DNA of 64,000 nucleotides from Gavia stellata (lineage: Eukaryota > Chordata > Aves > Gaviiformes > Gaviidae), in contig NC_082595.1 in NCBI RefSeq assembly GCF_030936135.1, positions 86,232,451 to 86,296,450 on the forward strand, in the 5' to 3' direction. The translations under genes and the position numbers were made by a program. Positions 63,705-64,000 of the stretch are shown piece by piece (position 1 is the stretch's first letter; each line of letters starts with the position of its first letter). The notes beneath the pieces are model-generated. The model saw only the letters and a list, made by a program, of their open reading frames with translations. It made no database searches and was not told the origin of the DNA.

Positions 63705-64000
63705 CTGTTTAGGTAGTTAAAAAAAAAAAGAAGGTGACAAGAAGCTTGCTTAAACATTTTTGCAGTTTTATTTCAAGCTTTTAACTATTTTACAAGTGTC
63801 GTATTTCAAGTAAATTTACAGAGTCCCTCATTCTTCAAAACTGTGAATGTCTCATGTCTTTAACCGGTAGGCATTTGCTTCAATTCATATGCATGATGTT
63901 TATGATTAAGTTTCAGCTGCAGTAGTCCTTGCCCACCCTTCTCCAAAGAGATGTAGGGTAGAAAATGTGTTTCAGCCCTTGTCACCTAGTTCATTCATCT
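63705..64000 (-). other. TINAG: TINAG intron, cut by the window edge
   Basis: Contains the T-rich tract (minus strand) before the 63704 acceptor. No further exon was recognised up to the edge. Confidence 0.7.

Larger units (their letters stand above)
41990..64000 (-). other. TINAG: TINAG gene, 3' part (five coding exons, partial)
   Basis: The gene span is bounded at the right by the window edge and at the left by the expected cleavage region after the poly(A) signal at 42020-42025. Exons in transcription order are 63524-63704, 63040-63085, 58096-58201, 43295-43340 and 42114-42224. The introns are 438, 4838, 14755 and 1070 bp and all are GT-AG. The joined frame encodes the last ~162 residues of tubulointerstitial nephritis antigen, a secreted basement-membrane glycoprotein with a non-proteolytic papain-like domain. 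Signal peptide, EGF/somatomedin-like region and the first half of the papain fold lie outside the window. The close relative TINAGL1 is the alternative; the text [19 protein letters not shown] and DIEKLI favours TINAG. Confidence 0.9.

Overview
The window is AT-rich vertebrate nuclear DNA, almost certainly from a bird. CR1 non-LTR retrotransposons from several age classes (some ending in the typical ATTCTATG-type 3' repeat) and LTRs of types I recognise from bird genomes dominate the repeats. The single gene I can support, TINAG, has short exons, long introns and GT-AG splice sites. I cannot name the species.

Right part (about 41,990-64,000): the 3' end of TINAG (tubulointerstitial nephritis antigen, an inactive papain-fold basement-membrane glycoprotein), on the minus strand. 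Five coding exons were found by reading splice sites and phases: 63524-63704, 63040-63085, 58096-58201, 43295-43340 and the terminal exon 42114-42224. All donors and acceptors are GT/AG, all phases join, and the joined frame encodes the last ~162 residues of the peptidase-like domain, including the His and Asn of the papain-type active site. A poly(A) signal lies at 42020-42025. Earlier exons lie beyond position 64,000. The introns carry two CR1 copies, a possible LTR, a 20-bp perfect palindrome, a 12-bp-stem hairpin and some unassigned open frames.

Left part (1 to about 41,990): no gene I can support. It lies downstream of TINAG and fits a gene-poor intergenic region. It holds at least six CR1 copies (about 215-590, 8862-9897, 10107-10566, 21560-22790, 27993-29216, 35245-36266), three solo LTRs (2332-2714, 19765-20289, about 37178-38081) and a tRNA-like, possibly SINE-derived stretch near 17,900-18,125. 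The CR1 copies at 27993-29216 and 35245-36266 still hold long stretches of reverse-transcriptase frame; the second is interrupted in its readable part by one nonsense codon.

I found no CRISPR array, operon, bacterial gene or convincing new multi-gene system. The points most worth checking are the TINAG exon set and its unusual C-terminus, the 30-bp tandem duplication inside one LTR, the tRNA-like stretch, the two perfect inverted repeats, and the unassigned open frames in the TINAG intron. Most long open frames elsewhere are CR1 or LTR sequence or look like chance.
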